Positions 19,494-28,443 of a DNA stretch of 64,000 nucleotides are shown here, piece after piece. Both the position numbers and the translations under genes were made by a program. Every line of letters starts with the position of its first letter. Position 1 is the stretch's first letter. This DNA is from Duganella sp. BuS-21 (GTDB taxonomy: Bacteria > Pseudomonadota > Gammaproteobacteria > Burkholderiales > Burkholderiaceae_D): positions 6,200,001 through 6,264,000 of the forward strand of contig CP097466.1 of the NCBI GenBank assembly GCA_041874725.1. The letters are read 5' to 3'. The notes beneath the pieces were generated by a model. That model was not told the origin of the DNA. It ran no database searches and saw nothing but the letters and a program-made list of their open reading frames with translations.

Positions 19494-19576
19494 TGCAATC
19501 TCCGTTGGAGTCATCTAAAAAGTTGAACAAATCAAAAACACTGCCTGGGCGCCGCGCCAGCGACAGCGCCGCGACC

Positions 19577-19900
19577 TCAATACTTGGCCATCGTGCTATC
19601 GACTTGCAGCGCCCAGGCGTGGATGCCGCCGGTCAGGTTGACCATCTTGCCGAAGCCGTTACGCTCCAGGAAGGCGGCCACCTGCATACTGCGCGCGCCG
19701 TGATGGCAGATGCAGACGATCGCCGCATCCTCATCCAGGTCGTCGATGCGCGCCGGTATGGTATTCATCGGGATCTGGACCGAACCGTCGATGCGGCAGG
19801 TCTCGAACTCCCAGTTTTCTCGCACGTCGAGCAACATCGGGCTCGGGCGCGCATCGTCGGCCAGCCAGTCGGCCAGCTCCAGCGCGGTAATCTGCTGCAT
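19577..19900 (-). CDS. Single-domain rhodanese-like sulfurtransferase
   Basis: A 107-residue cytoplasmic protein with the rhodanese fold (LLDVRENWEFETCRIDGSVQIP) and active-site loop CHHGARS, Cys65 being the likely sulfur carrier. It transfers sulfane sulfur to an unknown acceptor. It lies between the methyltransferase and tolC genes on the same strand, an arrangement I recall from related betaproteobacteria. Confidence 0.92.
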   Translation of the reverse strand: MQQITALELADWLADDARPSPMLLDVRENWEFETCRIDGSVQIPMNTIPARIDDLDEDAAIVCICHHGARSMQVAAFLERNGFGKMVNLTGGIHAWALQVDSTMAKY

Positions 19901-19914
19901 GGCGACCGTCCCGC

Positions 19915-20568
19915 TTAAAACTTGAACTGCGACGGCGCCACCGCCGAGGCCAGCGCCTTGACGTTGGTCTCGAACAGGGTGCGGGTGTCGTAGCCGGCTT
20001 CGCCGGTGCGGGTGATCAGCTGCGCTTTCATCGCCGGCGCCTGGCCGATGATGACCGCCAGACGGCCGCCCACTTTCAATTGCTGCAAGATCGCTTCCGG
20101 CAGCACCGGCAACGAGCCGGACACCACGATCACGTCGTACGGCGCGCCGCTGGTCCAGCCCTGCGCGCCATCGCCCAGTTCCACGGTCACATTGGTGATG
20201 CCGTTGTCGGCCAAATTCTTTTCCGCCATCGCCTTCAGCGCCGGCGACAATTCCACCGCCGTCACCTGACGCCCCTTGTGCGACAGCAACGCCGCCAGGT
20301 AGCCCGAACCGGCGCCGATCTGCAGTACGGTTTCGTGCTTCTTCAGGCCCAGGTCCTGCAGCAAGCGGGCCTCGATCTTCGGCGCCAGCATCGCTTCGCC
20401 GCCTGGCAGCGGGATTTCGATGTCGGCGAAGGCCAGCGCCTTGTGCGCGGCCGGGACGAAGTTTTCACGTTTGACAACGTGCAGCAACTCCAGAACTTCG
20501 GCGTCCAGGACGTCCCAAGGGCGGATTTGCTGTTCGATCATGTTGAAGCGGGCTTGTTCGATATTCAT
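19915..20568 (-). CDS. Protein-L-isoaspartate O-methyltransferase family protein
   Basis: A 217-residue SAM-dependent methyltransferase. The N-terminal MIEQQIRPWDVLD and FVPAAHKALAFADIEIPLPGGEAMLAPKI match the PCMT family. Motif I is LQIGAGSGYLAALLS, followed by VTAVELSPALKAMAEKN. The S/T-rich catalytic loop of true repair Pcm enzymes is replaced here by GGEAML, so the substrate may differ. It is first in the operon with the rhodanese and tolC. An in-frame ATG exists at 20580; neither has a strong ribosome site. Confidence 0.85.
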   Translation of the reverse strand: MNIEQARFNMIEQQIRPWDVLDAEVLELLHVVKRENFVPAAHKALAFADIEIPLPGGEAMLAPKIEARLLQDLGLKKHETVLQIGAGSGYLAALLSHKGRQVTAVELSPALKAMAEKNLADNGITNVTVELGDGAQGWTSGAPYDVIVVSGSLPVLPEAILQQLKVGGRLAVIIGQAPAMKAQLITRTGEAGYDTRTLFETNVKALASAVAPSQFKF

Positions 20569-20737
20569 CTTATGACTCATGTCGGGATTAAATAATCCGT
20601 CATTTTATCGTTGAACTGGCATGGAGGCACATATTAACGATTAGACGGCGGGATCGCGGGAAATTGCGACAGTCTGCAGTTTAAGGGGGGTGAACCTGCG
20701 AAAAAGGCAAGCTGGATGGAAAAACCGGTACGGTGGA

Positions 20738-21382
20738 TCACGGCGCATCGGGGCGCAAACCGCGCACGGTGGTGCTGATGAAGGTTTCCATGAACGCTTG
20801 CGGGGAGATCGGCGGCATGTCGCAGGTGGGCATGAAGGAGTGGGTCCACATCATCAGCATCAGCACCGGCGCGATCAGCACCTGGGTCATCACCACCGGA
20901 TCGACCGGGCGGAACTCGCCGCGCGCGATGCCCCGGATCAGCACCTGGATGAACAGATTGCTGCCGCGCGCCACCACTTCTTCGTTGTAAAACTGCGCCA
21001 GCTCGGGGAAATTATTGCCTTCCGACAGGATGAGCTTGGTGATGCCGCCCAACGGCGTGGCGCAGATTTCAGCCCACCACTTCATCAACAAGGTGCCGAG
21101 CAGCTCGCCGCTGGGGCCGTCGAAGGCGGCCGCATCCTGCTCGGCCTCGCCGATGGTGGCGACGATATTGGCGCGCACCACGGCCTTGAACAGCTCTTCC
21201 TTATTGGCGAAATACAGATACAGGGTGCCCTTGGAAACGCCGGCGTGTTTGGCCACGTCTTCCAGACGGGTGGCGGCATAGCCGCGCTCAACGAACTGGT
21301 CCAGCGCCGCCGCCAGCAACTCCTGCGGCCGCGCGTCCTTGCGCCGCTCCCAGCGTGGCTTGGTATCTTGAGGGGCTTGCAT
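20738..21382 (-). CDS. TetR/AcrR-family transcriptional regulator
   Basis: A 214-residue repressor. The N-terminal helix-turn-helix (about 17-63) contains FVERGYAATRLEDVAKHAGVSKGTLYLYFANKEELF. The C-terminal ligand-binding domain is helical with no recognisable specificity. An imperfect palindrome ACTTAC-TT-GTGAGT lies 17 bases upstream and may be its own operator. No obvious target gene is adjacent on the divergent side; the 158 bases downstream to the methyltransferase gene hold nothing I can identify. Confidence 0.9.
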   Translation of the reverse strand: MQAPQDTKPRWERRKDARPQELLAAALDQFVERGYAATRLEDVAKHAGVSKGTLYLYFANKEELFKAVVRANIVATIGEAEQDAAAFDGPSGELLGTLLMKWWAEICATPLGGITKLILSEGNNFPELAQFYNEEVVARGSNLFIQVLIRGIARGEFRPVDPVVMTQVLIAPVLMLMMWTHSFMPTCDMPPISPQAFMETFISTTVRGLRPDAP

Positions 21383-21398
21383 GGGTATGATGAAAGTA

Positions 21399-21412
21399 AC
21401 TTACTTGTGAGT
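21399..21412. promoter_or_regulatory. Candidate TetR autoregulatory operator
   Basis: ACTTACTTGTGAGT is a 6-base inverted repeat with a 2-base gap and one mismatch, just upstream of the tetR start. Its position and length fit a TetR-type operator. Confidence 0.4.
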
Positions 21413-21570
21413 CATTAATATAAACGCAAGGGCGGGCAGCGTCAAGCAAGCATTGCATCGCTGCGTTTGAATCGAACTTTGATTAAAGAAATAAAGCCTT
21501 ACCTGTTGTAGCCGGTTCGTCATCGCGTCTTGTCGCCGGCCGAAACTTTTTCGACCGGCCGGGGCGTAAT

Positions 21571-22584
21571 TCAGTCGGCCACGTTGATGACGACTTTGCC
21601 GAACGGGCCGCGTGCCAAGTGTTCGAATGCCTGCACGGCGTCGTCAAATGCGTACACCTTATCGATGACGGGCTTGATACCATGCTTATCAAGGAAAGGG
21701 TTCATTCGGTCGAACGAGGTGCGCGGGGCGACGGCGATCCCGCGAATGGTGGTCTGGCGGAAGATCACCGGCATCAGTTGCAATTGCGTGGTCTGCCCCG
21801 ATAAGAAGCCGACCTGCGCGATCACACCGGCAGCCTTGGTAGCCTGGACCGATTTGTTGAGACCCTCGCCACCAGCCACGTCGATCGTGATGTCAACACC
21901 TTTGCCATTGCTCAGCTTCAGCACCTCTTTTTCCCAGTCTGGATGCGTACGGTAGTTGACGCCGTCGCTCACGCCCAAGGCCTTCACTTTTTCCAGGTTC
22001 GCGTCGCTGCTCGACGTCGCAATCACGCGGGCGCCGTGGGCGGCGGCGATCTGCGCGGCAAAGATCGAAACGCCCCCGGTGCCTTGGACCAGAACCGTCT
22101 GGCCAGGCTGCAGGTTACCGACATCCATCAGCGAATACCAGGCCGTCAGCGCTGCGATCGGCAATGTCGACGCTTCCTCATCGGTCATTCCATCGGGAGC
22201 GCGTACAGCGCTGTCCTCGTGAATGATCATGAATTCGGCTAGGCCGCCGGGCAGCGGCATGCCAAAGCAGTAAGCCGGCTCGTCTGGACCAGGCTCACCA
22301 TCCAGCCAGCGCGAGTACAGATGCGAGTTGACGCGGTCACCGACCTTGAACCGGGTCACGCCATCGCCCACGGCGACCACCGTGCCGGCAGCGTCCGATA
22401 CCGGGATTAAATTCTTCGGGACCAAGTGTGGCTCATAGATACCGTCGACGATGGCCTTGTCGCGAAAATTCAGAGACACCGCCCCAACCTTGATCAGCAG
22501 TTCACCAGGCAACGGCGTCGGGGTCGGCACTTCTCCCAGTTCGAGGTTTGCAATACCAAAATCTTTCAGCAACCATGCTTTCAT
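21571..22584 (-). CDS. NAD(P)-dependent medium-chain alcohol dehydrogenase / quinone oxidoreductase
   Basis: A 337-residue MDR-superfamily enzyme. The N-terminal GroES-like domain includes GAVSLNFRDKAIVDG and FKVGDRVNSH. The Rossmann domain has VLVQGTGGVSIFAAQIAAAHGARVIAT. The structural zinc Cys cluster is absent, so it is probably a zinc-independent reductase. It is divergently transcribed from a LysR regulator with a 126-base shared spacer, the usual arrangement for LysR control. Confidence 0.88.
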   Translation of the reverse strand: MKAWLLKDFGIANLELGEVPTPTPLPGELLIKVGAVSLNFRDKAIVDGIYEPHLVPKNLIPVSDAAGTVVAVGDGVTRFKVGDRVNSHLYSRWLDGEPGPDEPAYCFGMPLPGGLAEFMIIHEDSAVRAPDGMTDEEASTLPIAALTAWYSLMDVGNLQPGQTVLVQGTGGVSIFAAQIAAAHGARVIATSSSDANLEKVKALGVSDGVNYRTHPDWEKEVLKLSNGKGVDITIDVAGGEGLNKSVQATKAAGVIAQVGFLSGQTTQLQLMPVIFRQTTIRGIAVAPRTSFDRMNPFLDKHGIKPVIDKVYAFDDAVQAFEHLARGPFGKVVINVAD

Positions 22585-22710
22585 CGTGTTCTCCAGTAGT
22601 AGTCTGGGACGAGTTGCCCCGACTGGTACTCAGTTTAATTAGATCCAGAAGCTAGAGTAAGTAGCTATAATTCCTGACATTCAATCCTAAAATTCCAGAA
22701 TAGAGCGCAT

Positions 22711-23634
22711 ATGGAAGACCGATTTGCAGGCATTCGGGAGTTCGTCGCCACCGTCGACGGCGGCAGCCTGACGGCAGCGGCGAACATATTGGGGGTAACG
22801 GGTTCGGCCGTTGGCAAAAGCATTTCGCGCCTCGAAGCGCGCCTCGGCGTACAGCTTCTGCACCGTACAACCAGACGCATGGACCTGACTACCGAGGGCG
22901 AGGCTTATCTGGTCAGCTGCCGTCGCGTGCTGGAGGAACTGGTGCAGACCGAGTCCTTCCTGAGTACAGGCCAGCGGCACCCTATCGGCCGCCTGCGCGT
23001 CGATCTGCCGACCACCTTCGGCCGCCGTCATGTGATGCCGGCTTTGCTCGCGCTTTGCGCACGACATGAAAAACTCGACATGTCGGTGACCTTGCGCGAT
23101 CGCGCAGTCGACATGGTGGGGGAAGGGATCGACTTGGCCGTGCGGATCGGCGCTTTGGGCGATTACCCCGATTTGGTCGCGCGCCGCTTGGGCGAGCAGA
23201 CCCTAGTGATCTGCGCTGCGCCTGACTACCTAGCGCGCCGTGGCACGCCACTGACCCATGCTGACCTGTACCGGCACGATTGCCTGGTCGGCTGGCGACG
23301 CGGCAACCGACCGATGTGGCTGCTGAAAAACGCGCAGGGCGAAACCGAACCTCATGAAGTACCAATGCGCCATGAGTTCTTCGACGGTGACGCGTTGGAA
23401 AGCGCCTGCCTGGCGGGCTGCGGACTGGCGCAGCTGCCGATCTGGCTCGCCGGCGACGCATTGCATCGCGGCGCGCTGGTCGAAGTGCTCCCAGATATAA
23501 CGGGCGGCGCGATGCCGATCCACGTCGTGTGGCAAAAAACCTGGCACCTGCAACCGAAGGTGCGGGTGACAGTGGATGAGCTGGTCCGTATCGCTGCTGA
23601 TGCACCCCATGCTTTCAATCGGCGCAGGATGTAA
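22711..23634 (+). CDS. LysR-family transcriptional regulator
   Basis: A 307-residue LTTR. The N-terminal helix-turn-helix (about 5-63) contains EFVATVDGGSLTAAANILGVTGSAVGKSISRLEARLGVQLLHRTTR. The C-terminal effector domain is of the periplasmic-binding-protein type. It probably controls the divergent MDR oxidoreductase through the 22585-22710 spacer. The last ORF codons run to TAA at 23634, after which the pseudogene region starts. Confidence 0.92.
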   Translation: MEDRFAGIREFVATVDGGSLTAAANILGVTGSAVGKSISRLEARLGVQLLHRTTRRMDLTTEGEAYLVSCRRVLEELVQTESFLSTGQRHPIGRLRVDLPTTFGRRHVMPALLALCARHEKLDMSVTLRDRAVDMVGEGIDLAVRIGALGDYPDLVARRLGEQTLVICAAPDYLARRGTPLTHADLYRHDCLVGWRRGNRPMWLLKNAQGETEPHEVPMRHEFFDGDALESACLAGCGLAQLPIWLAGDALHRGALVEVLPDITGGAMPIHVVWQKTWHLQPKVRVTVDELVRIAADAPHAFNRRRM

Positions 23635-23732
23635 TTGCGGAACGATATCCTCCTACCAACCGCCGCCTCAAAGATGTCGGGCCGATAACGCCTTTAAGAG
23701 GATACTCGGGGCACGCTTGGCATCAAAGCGCA

Positions 23733-24374
23733 TTGCGCCTCGCAATGGCAGTAAATACCAAAGGTCGGGAGAATCAGTTCCTCGCAGTAGAGCGCTTCGA
23801 TCGCGATATCGCAGGAGCCTTTAAAGGCCGATTACACGCGGAGGACTTCGCTCAAGTTTTCAACGTTGATCCGATGTACAAATATACCGGCGGCTCATAC
23901 TCCGATATAGTGAAAGTACTGCTGGCATTCCCTGACCTCGGAGAAGACGCGGCGCTGGAATTCATGCGCCGTCTTACCGTTAACGAGTTGCTCGGAAACT
24001 TCGACATGCACTTGAAAAACGGCGGGCTACTTCATCCCAGCGACGGCCGCATTGAGCTTACCCCGGCATACGACACCGTTGCCTACAGCGTCTACTAGAA
24101 CGGCGTAGGCCAGGCCTTGAAATGGACACCTGGCCAGGAAAAGAAACATTCGCTGTCGCCTCAGCTGTTGCGGGCGTTCAGTAACGACATTGGCATGCCC
24201 GAACAGCGGCTGCGCGCCGTGGTAAGCGCCGTCTGCGCGCGGGCATACGAGTTCTGGCCAACCATGATCGGTGACAGCGATCTACTCCCGGTGCAGCAAG
24301 AGCGACTGAAAACCTACATCATGGCCCAGCCAATGATGCAATCACTCGTCAAACGAAAACATCGCGCAAAATAG
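23733..24374 (+). pseudogene. hipA-like serine/threonine kinase remnant, N-truncated and stop-interrupted
   Basis: The reading frame around FLAVERFDRDI, GRLHAEDFAQVFN and NELLGNFDMHLKNGGLL matches the HipA C-terminal kinase region, including the D-x-H-x-K-N catalytic loop. An in-frame TAG at 24096-24098, consistent with one C-to-T change in a CAG codon, is followed without frame change by more HipA-like sequence (NGVGQALKW... through YIMAQPMMQSLVKRK). The N-terminal half, with the nucleotide-binding start, is missing and no hipB-like antitoxin gene is present nearby. I judge it a dead fragment of a HipA toxin. Confidence 0.75.
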
Positions 24375-24382
24375 GATGCGCG

Positions 24383-25105
24383 CTAGATTTTCTGGATCGC
24401 TGCATTGATGGCCTTGACCGCGCGCTCGTTGCGTTCGCTGTAGCGGTCGGTCAGATAGTCGGTGCGACCGCGCAACAGCAGCGTCATCTTGTACAGTTCT
24501 TCCATCACGTCCACGACGCGGTCGTAGTAAGCCGACTGGCGCATGCGGCCCTCGTCATCGAACTCCTTGTACGCCATCGGCACCGACGATTGGTTGGGTA
24601 TGGTGAACATGCGCATCCAGCGTCCCAGCAAACGCAGGGTATTGACCACGTTGAAGGACTGCGAGCCGCCGCACACCTGCATCACCGCCAGCGTGCGTCC
24701 CTGGCTAGGACGGATCGCGCCCATTTCCAGCGGTATCCAGTCAATCTGGTTCTTCATCACGGCGGTGATGGCGCCGTGCCGCTCCGGGCTGCACCATACC
24801 TGGCCCTCGGACCATAGGCAGAGCTCGCGCAGTTCGACCACCTTGGGGTGGTCCTCCGGCACGCTGCCGGCCATCGGCAACTCCATCGGGTCGAAAATTT
24901 TCACCTCGGCACCGAATTGTTCCAGGATGCGCGCGGCCTCCTCGGTCAGGAAGCGGCTGAAGGAGCGCTCGCGCAGCGAGCCGTACAGCATCAGGATGCG
25001 CGGCGGGTGGTTCAGCTCGCCGATCTGGGTCAGCTTGTCCATGTCCGGCAGGTCCAGTTGCGCGGGATTGATGTTGGGCAGGTTCGCAATCTTATCGATG
25101 GTCAT
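24383..25105 (-). CDS. arsH: ArsH NADPH-dependent FMN reductase (organoarsenical resistance)
   Basis: A 240-residue flavoprotein. The flavodoxin-like phosphate loop is [13 protein letters not shown], and the conserved segments [23 protein letters not shown] and [14 protein letters not shown] identify ArsH. Members oxidise trivalent methylarsenicals or reduce quinones. A strong GGAGA ribosome site precedes the ATG. It is last in the arsRCBH operon. Confidence 0.95.
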   Translation of the reverse strand: MTIDKIANLPNINPAQLDLPDMDKLTQIGELNHPPRILMLYGSLRERSFSRFLTEEAARILEQFGAEVKIFDPMELPMAGSVPEDHPKVVELRELCLWSEGQVWCSPERHGAITAVMKNQIDWIPLEMGAIRPSQGRTLAVMQVCGGSQSFNVVNTLRLLGRWMRMFTIPNQSSVPMAYKEFDDEGRMRQSAYYDRVVDVMEELYKMTLLLRGRTDYLTDRYSERNERAVKAINAAIQKI

Positions 25106-25117
25106 GAACAGTCTCCA

Positions 25118-26398
25118 TTAAGCCAGGCGCACGGCCAGCGCGGCCAAGGTGATCAACAGCACCGGCACGGTCAGGACCACGCCGACGCGGAAATAGTAGC
25201 CCCAGGAGATACGGATCTCCTTGCTATCCAGGACGTGCAGCCACAGCAGCGTCGCCAGGCTGCCGATCGGCGTGATCTTCGGCCCGAGATCGCTGCCGAT
25301 CACGTTGGCGTAAATCATGGCCTCGCGCACCACGCCGTGCGAGGTGGTGGCGTCGATCGACAAGGCACCGATCAGCACCGTCGGCATATTGTTCATCACC
25401 GACGACAGCAGCGCCGTGAGGACACCGGTGCCCAGCGCCGCACCCCATACGCCATAGGCCGCGCAAGCGTTCAGCGCGGCGGTGAGGTAGCCGGTCAGGC
25501 CGGCATTGCGCAAGCCGTACACCACCAGGTACATGCCGAGCGAGAACACCACCACCTGCCACGGCGCGTTGGCGAGCACAGCGCGCGTGGAGATCTGGTG
25601 GCCGCGCGCGGCCACCGCCAACAGCAGCACGGCGCCCACCGCCGCGATGGCGCTGATGGGCACGCCCAGCGGTTCCAGCCAGAAGCAGCCCAACAGCAGC
25701 AAGCCCAGCACCCACCAGCCGGTGAGGAAGGTGGCGCGGTCGTGGATCGCCTCGGCCGGCGCTTTCAGCTGGGCCAGGTCGTAGCCGGGCGGTATGTCCT
25801 TGCGGAAGAACCACATCAGCGCCGCCAGCGTGGCGGTAACGGACACCAGGTTCACCGGCGCCATCACGGCCGCATAGCGGGCGAAGCCGATATGGAAATA
25901 ATCAGCCGAGACGATGTTCACCAGATTCGATACCACCAGCGGCAAGCTGGCCGTATCGGCGATGAAGCCGGCGGCCATCACGAACGCCAGCGTGGCCTTG
26001 GCCGTCAAGCGCAGCGCCCGCAGCATGGCGATGACGATCGGCGTCAGGATCAGCGCCGCGCCGTCATTGGCGAACAACGCGGACACGGCGGCGCCCAGCA
26101 GCACCAGCAGCACGAACAGGCGCTTGCCGTTGCCGCCGCCCCAGCGCGCCACATGCAACGCGGCCCATTCGAAGAAGCCGGCCTTGTCCAGTAGCAGGCT
26201 GATCACGATGATCGCCACGAAGGTGCCGGTGGCGTTCCAGACGATGTGCCACACCACCGGAATATCGCCGACGTGGATCACGCCCGCCAGCAACGCCAGC
26301 ATGGCGCCGGCCGTCGCGCTCCAGCCGATGCCCAGGCCGCGCGGCTGCCAGATGACGAGGACCAGCGTCGCGAGGAAGATCAGAAATGCGGTCAGCAC
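25118..26398 (-). CDS. arsB: Arsenite efflux transporter ArsB
   Basis: A 426-residue inner-membrane antiporter with about 11-12 hydrophobic segments. ArsB landmarks include [36 protein letters not shown] and [23 protein letters not shown]. It begins with GTG, supported by GGGAGA about 8 bases upstream. It exports arsenite (and antimonite) produced by the arsenate reductase encoded just upstream. Confidence 0.95.
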   Translation of the reverse strand: MLTAFLIFLATLVLVIWQPRGLGIGWSATAGAMLALLAGVIHVGDIPVVWHIVWNATGTFVAIIVISLLLDKAGFFEWAALHVARWGGGNGKRLFVLLVLLGAAVSALFANDGAALILTPIVIAMLRALRLTAKATLAFVMAAGFIADTASLPLVVSNLVNIVSADYFHIGFARYAAVMAPVNLVSVTATLAALMWFFRKDIPPGYDLAQLKAPAEAIHDRATFLTGWWVLGLLLLGCFWLEPLGVPISAIAAVGAVLLLAVAARGHQISTRAVLANAPWQVVVFSLGMYLVVYGLRNAGLTGYLTAALNACAAYGVWGAALGTGVLTALLSSVMNNMPTVLIGALSIDATTSHGVVREAMIYANVIGSDLGPKITPIGSLATLLWLHVLDSKEIRISWGYYFRVGVVLTVPVLLITLAALAVRLA

Positions 26399-26412
26399 GC
26401 AGTTCTCCCCGC

Positions 26413-26892
26413 TCAGGCCAGCAACGTGCCGATTTTACCGAGCTCGGATTTGAACTGCGTCCGGTCCTTGCTTAGTTCCGCGAACGGCAGCGCCAGGAAC
26501 GCCGTGATGCGGGCGCGGATGATGGCGTAGGTCTGCTCAAAGGCGGCGGTGATTTCCTCTTCCGTGCCGACCACGTGACCGGGATCGTCCACGCCCCAAT
26601 GGGTGCGCAGCACCGGGCCGAGGTAGGCCGGGCAGGTTTCGCCGGCGGCGCTGCCGCAAACGGTGACGACGATGTCGGGCGTCACCGGCAAATCGTTCCA
26701 CGATTTGCTGTAGTAGCCCTCGGTCGAGATACCCTTGGCGTGCAACAGCTCGACGGCGCGCGGGTGCAGCTTGCCGGCCGGCTGGCTGCCGGCGCTGATC
26801 GCCTTGAGTCCGGCTGGCGCCAGGTGGTTGAAGGTGGCTTCGGACAGAACCGAGCGGCACGAGTTACCGGTGCAGAGAAACAGGATATTCAT
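26413..26892 (-). CDS. arsC: Arsenate reductase, low-molecular-weight phosphatase type
   Basis: A 159-residue protein. The catalytic P-loop CTGNSCRS places the nucleophile at Cys7, and further Cys residues at [13 protein letters not shown] fit the relay found in thioredoxin-linked ArsC enzymes. The general acid Asp is in WGVDDPG. It reduces arsenate to arsenite for export by ArsB. The ATG at 26892 gives a full-length family member. It lies 14 bases downstream of arsR. Confidence 0.93.
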   Translation of the reverse strand: MNILFLCTGNSCRSVLSEATFNHLAPAGLKAISAGSQPAGKLHPRAVELLHAKGISTEGYYSKSWNDLPVTPDIVVTVCGSAAGETCPAYLGPVLRTHWGVDDPGHVVGTEEEITAAFEQTYAIIRARITAFLALPFAELSKDRTQFKSELGKIGTLLA

Positions 26893-26906
26893 AGTGTGTG
26901 TACTTA

Positions 26907-27224
26907 TCAGCAAGGGCCGCAGCCGGACGGGCCGCAAGGCACGCCGCCGCAGCAGTTTTCGGTGAGATAGCCGATCAGGCCGTTCATGACCGTGACATCG
27001 GCCGCATAGATCACGAAGCGTCCTTCGCTGCGCGAGGTGATCAGCTTGGCGTGCGTGAGCTCCTTCAAATGGAAGGACAGCGACGAAGGCGCAATATCGA
27101 GCTGCTCGGCGATCTTGGTGGCCGCCATGCCATCGGGCCCAACCTGCACCAGCAGGCGGAACACCGCCAGCCGGCTCTCCTGGGCAATGGCGGACAGCGC
27201 CGCCAGGACTTCCTTGGTTTCCAT
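26907..27224 (-). CDS. arsR: ArsR-family metalloregulator
   Basis: A 105-residue winged-helix repressor with IAPSSLSFHLKELTHAKLI as the recognition helix region. The C-terminus is Cys-rich (ENCCGGVPCGPSGCGPC) and probably holds the arsenite-sensing thiols, a C-terminal site unlike the E. coli CxC in helix 3. An in-frame ATG at 27236 would add MKVT but lies inside the operator palindrome, so I prefer METKEVL at 27224. It heads the ars operon and should autorepress. Confidence 0.92.
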   Translation of the reverse strand: METKEVLAALSAIAQESRLAVFRLLVQVGPDGMAATKIAEQLDIAPSSLSFHLKELTHAKLITSRSEGRFVIYAADVTVMNGLIGYLTENCCGGVPCGPSGCGPC

Positions 27225-27234
27225 AGTTACTTTC

Positions 27235-27258
27235 ATACTTCAACGATTGTCGAAGTAT
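27235..27258. promoter_or_regulatory. ArsR operator of the ars operon
   Basis: The inverted repeat ATACTTC-N10-GAAGTAT lies 10 bases upstream of the chosen arsR start. The minus strand also shows TATACT here, a likely -10 box, so binding would block transcription. A half-site-like GATTTCGAAGTC lies 30 bases further upstream. Confidence 0.75.
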
Positions 27259-27303
27259 ACTAGCGCGAAACCTGCGACATTTCAAACGATTTCGAAGTCC
27301 AAC

Positions 27304-27337
27304 AAAAAAATGGCCCGCCGTGTTAACGGCGGGCCAT
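27304..27337 (-). terminator. Intrinsic terminator after the small Cys-rich gene
   Basis: An 11-base stem (ATGGCCCGCCG with CGGCGGGCCAT) and 6-base loop are followed on the minus strand by seven T residues. It ends the transcript of the small gene(s) at 27360-27807 before the ars operon promoter. Confidence 0.88.
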
Positions 27338-27359
27338 TCTCCGGGTGCTACGTCAGCGC

Positions 27360-27491
27360 TTAAGGGCAGCAGACCAGCATTTTGATGCAGCAGATCACGT
27401 CGCCACAGCAGCCGGCGCTTGCCGCCAGCGCGGCGGCCGAGCTCAACAGCAAGCCTGCGGCCACGGCGAATTTAACGGTGTTTGATTTCAT
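27360..27491 (-). CDS. Tiny secreted Cys-rich peptide
   Basis: A 43-residue protein with a signal peptide (KFAVAAGLLLSSAAALAASA) and a mature part of about 18 residues carrying six Cys in three CC pairs (GCCGDVICCIKMLVCCP). AAGGA lies 6 bases before ATG and a strong terminator follows. Its position next to arsR and the CC pairs suggest a periplasmic metal- or metalloid-binding peptide; that is inference. I recognise no named family. Confidence 0.65.
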   Translation of the reverse strand: MKSNTVKFAVAAGLLLSSAAALAASAGCCGDVICCIKMLVCCP

Positions 27492-27543
27492 GGTGATTCC
27501 TTGAGAAGTGAGTCATGTCGATCGTCGTTACACAATCGACACC

Positions 27544-27807
27544 TCAATCAGGCGGCGTCCAGATTTCCTCAAACGGATCGGCTGGTCGCGTCGCGACATG
27601 CGCCACGTACACCGGCGCGACCGATACCGCCAGGGCGGCCGCCGGGCGATTGAAGGCGACGGCCGGCAGCGACGGCGCGCAGCCCATGTCGATGCACTGG
27701 GCCATGCCGCAATCCGCCGCAGGGCAGCAGCCATGCACCGAGGCCACCGCTTGTGCGGAGGAGCTCAGGATGAACAGTGCCAGCAACAGGAATCGGACGA
27801 TGCGCAT
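27544..27807 (-). CDS. Small secreted Cys-rich protein
   Basis: An 87-residue protein with a signal peptide (FLLLALFILSSSAQAVA) followed by a Cys cluster GCCPAADCGMAQCIDMGC and a Pro/Ala/Val-rich tail ending EEIWTPPD. Small exported proteins with such clusters near metal-resistance genes are often called CopL- or CopZ-like accessory proteins, but the match here is only by layout. It lies upstream of the 43-residue peptide gene on the same strand, 52 bases apart, so they may be co-transcribed. Confidence 0.6.
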   Translation of the reverse strand: MRIVRFLLLALFILSSSAQAVASVHGCCPAADCGMAQCIDMGCAPSLPAVAFNRPAAALAVSVAPVYVAHVATRPADPFEEIWTPPD

Positions 27808-27939
27808 CGCTGTATTTTACCCCGGCGGCGTTGCGCGGGTTCGACTAAACAACGTCAAGAATGCACAGTTTAGTTGGCAGACTGCCAGCATCACTGTACA
27901 TTTTTCGTTACCAATAACTAAAAATCCATAGGAGACATC

Positions 27940-28425
27940 ATGCCGACTCGTCGCGGGTTTATCGCGGCCGTGGCTGGCTTGGCGCTGGCCAAGCCATCAC
28001 TCGCCGAAACACCAGCCCTCATCATCTATGACGATGAACTAAGGAATGGCTGGCAAAACTGGAGCTGGGCCAAGGTCGATCTGAGCGTGCCGGCCGGCGG
28101 CGCCAAGCCGATCAAGGTCCAGGGCGAACCGTGGAGCGCGCTGGCACTGCACCGCGACGCCTTCATCCCCGCCGGCTACACCAAACTCACCTTCAGCATC
28201 AATGGCGGCGCGCTAGGCGGCCAGTCCTTGATGATCAAGGCCATGGTCGACGGCAAGCCGGTGGACTCCAACTACGTCATCCAGCCCAAGGCCAAGACCT
28301 GGACCCAGGTCGAAGTCCCGCTCAAGGAGCTCATCGCCGAAGGCAAAGCCATCGACGGCATCGCCTGGCAAGGACAGGCCACGGCCTACAACCCCTATTA
28401 CATCACCCGCATCCAGTTCGAATAA
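27940..28425 (+). CDS. Secreted carbohydrate-binding-like domain protein
   Basis: A 161-residue protein with a Tat-like or Sec signal (PTRRGFIAAVAGLALAKPSLA). A single beta-sandwich follows, starting LIIYDDELRNGWQNWSWAKVDL and ending YYITRIQFE. The YDD..NGWQ(N/D)WSWA opening is one I know from accessory domains of secreted glycan-active enzymes; here it stands alone. AGGAGA precedes the ATG. It lies 18 bases before the GH97 gene, so they are likely co-expressed and the protein may help bind the polysaccharide. Confidence 0.7.
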   Translation: MPTRRGFIAAVAGLALAKPSLAETPALIIYDDELRNGWQNWSWAKVDLSVPAGGAKPIKVQGEPWSALALHRDAFIPAGYTKLTFSINGGALGGQSLMIKAMVDGKPVDSNYVIQPKAKTWTQVEVPLKELIAEGKAIDGIAWQGQATAYNPYYITRIQFE

Positions 28426-28443
28426 CTCAGGAGAAGTAACCCC

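Noticed and set aside
27891..27910. Possible LexA box near CACTGTACATTT
   Set aside because: The left half matches the nadK box, but the right half (no ACAG) is absent.
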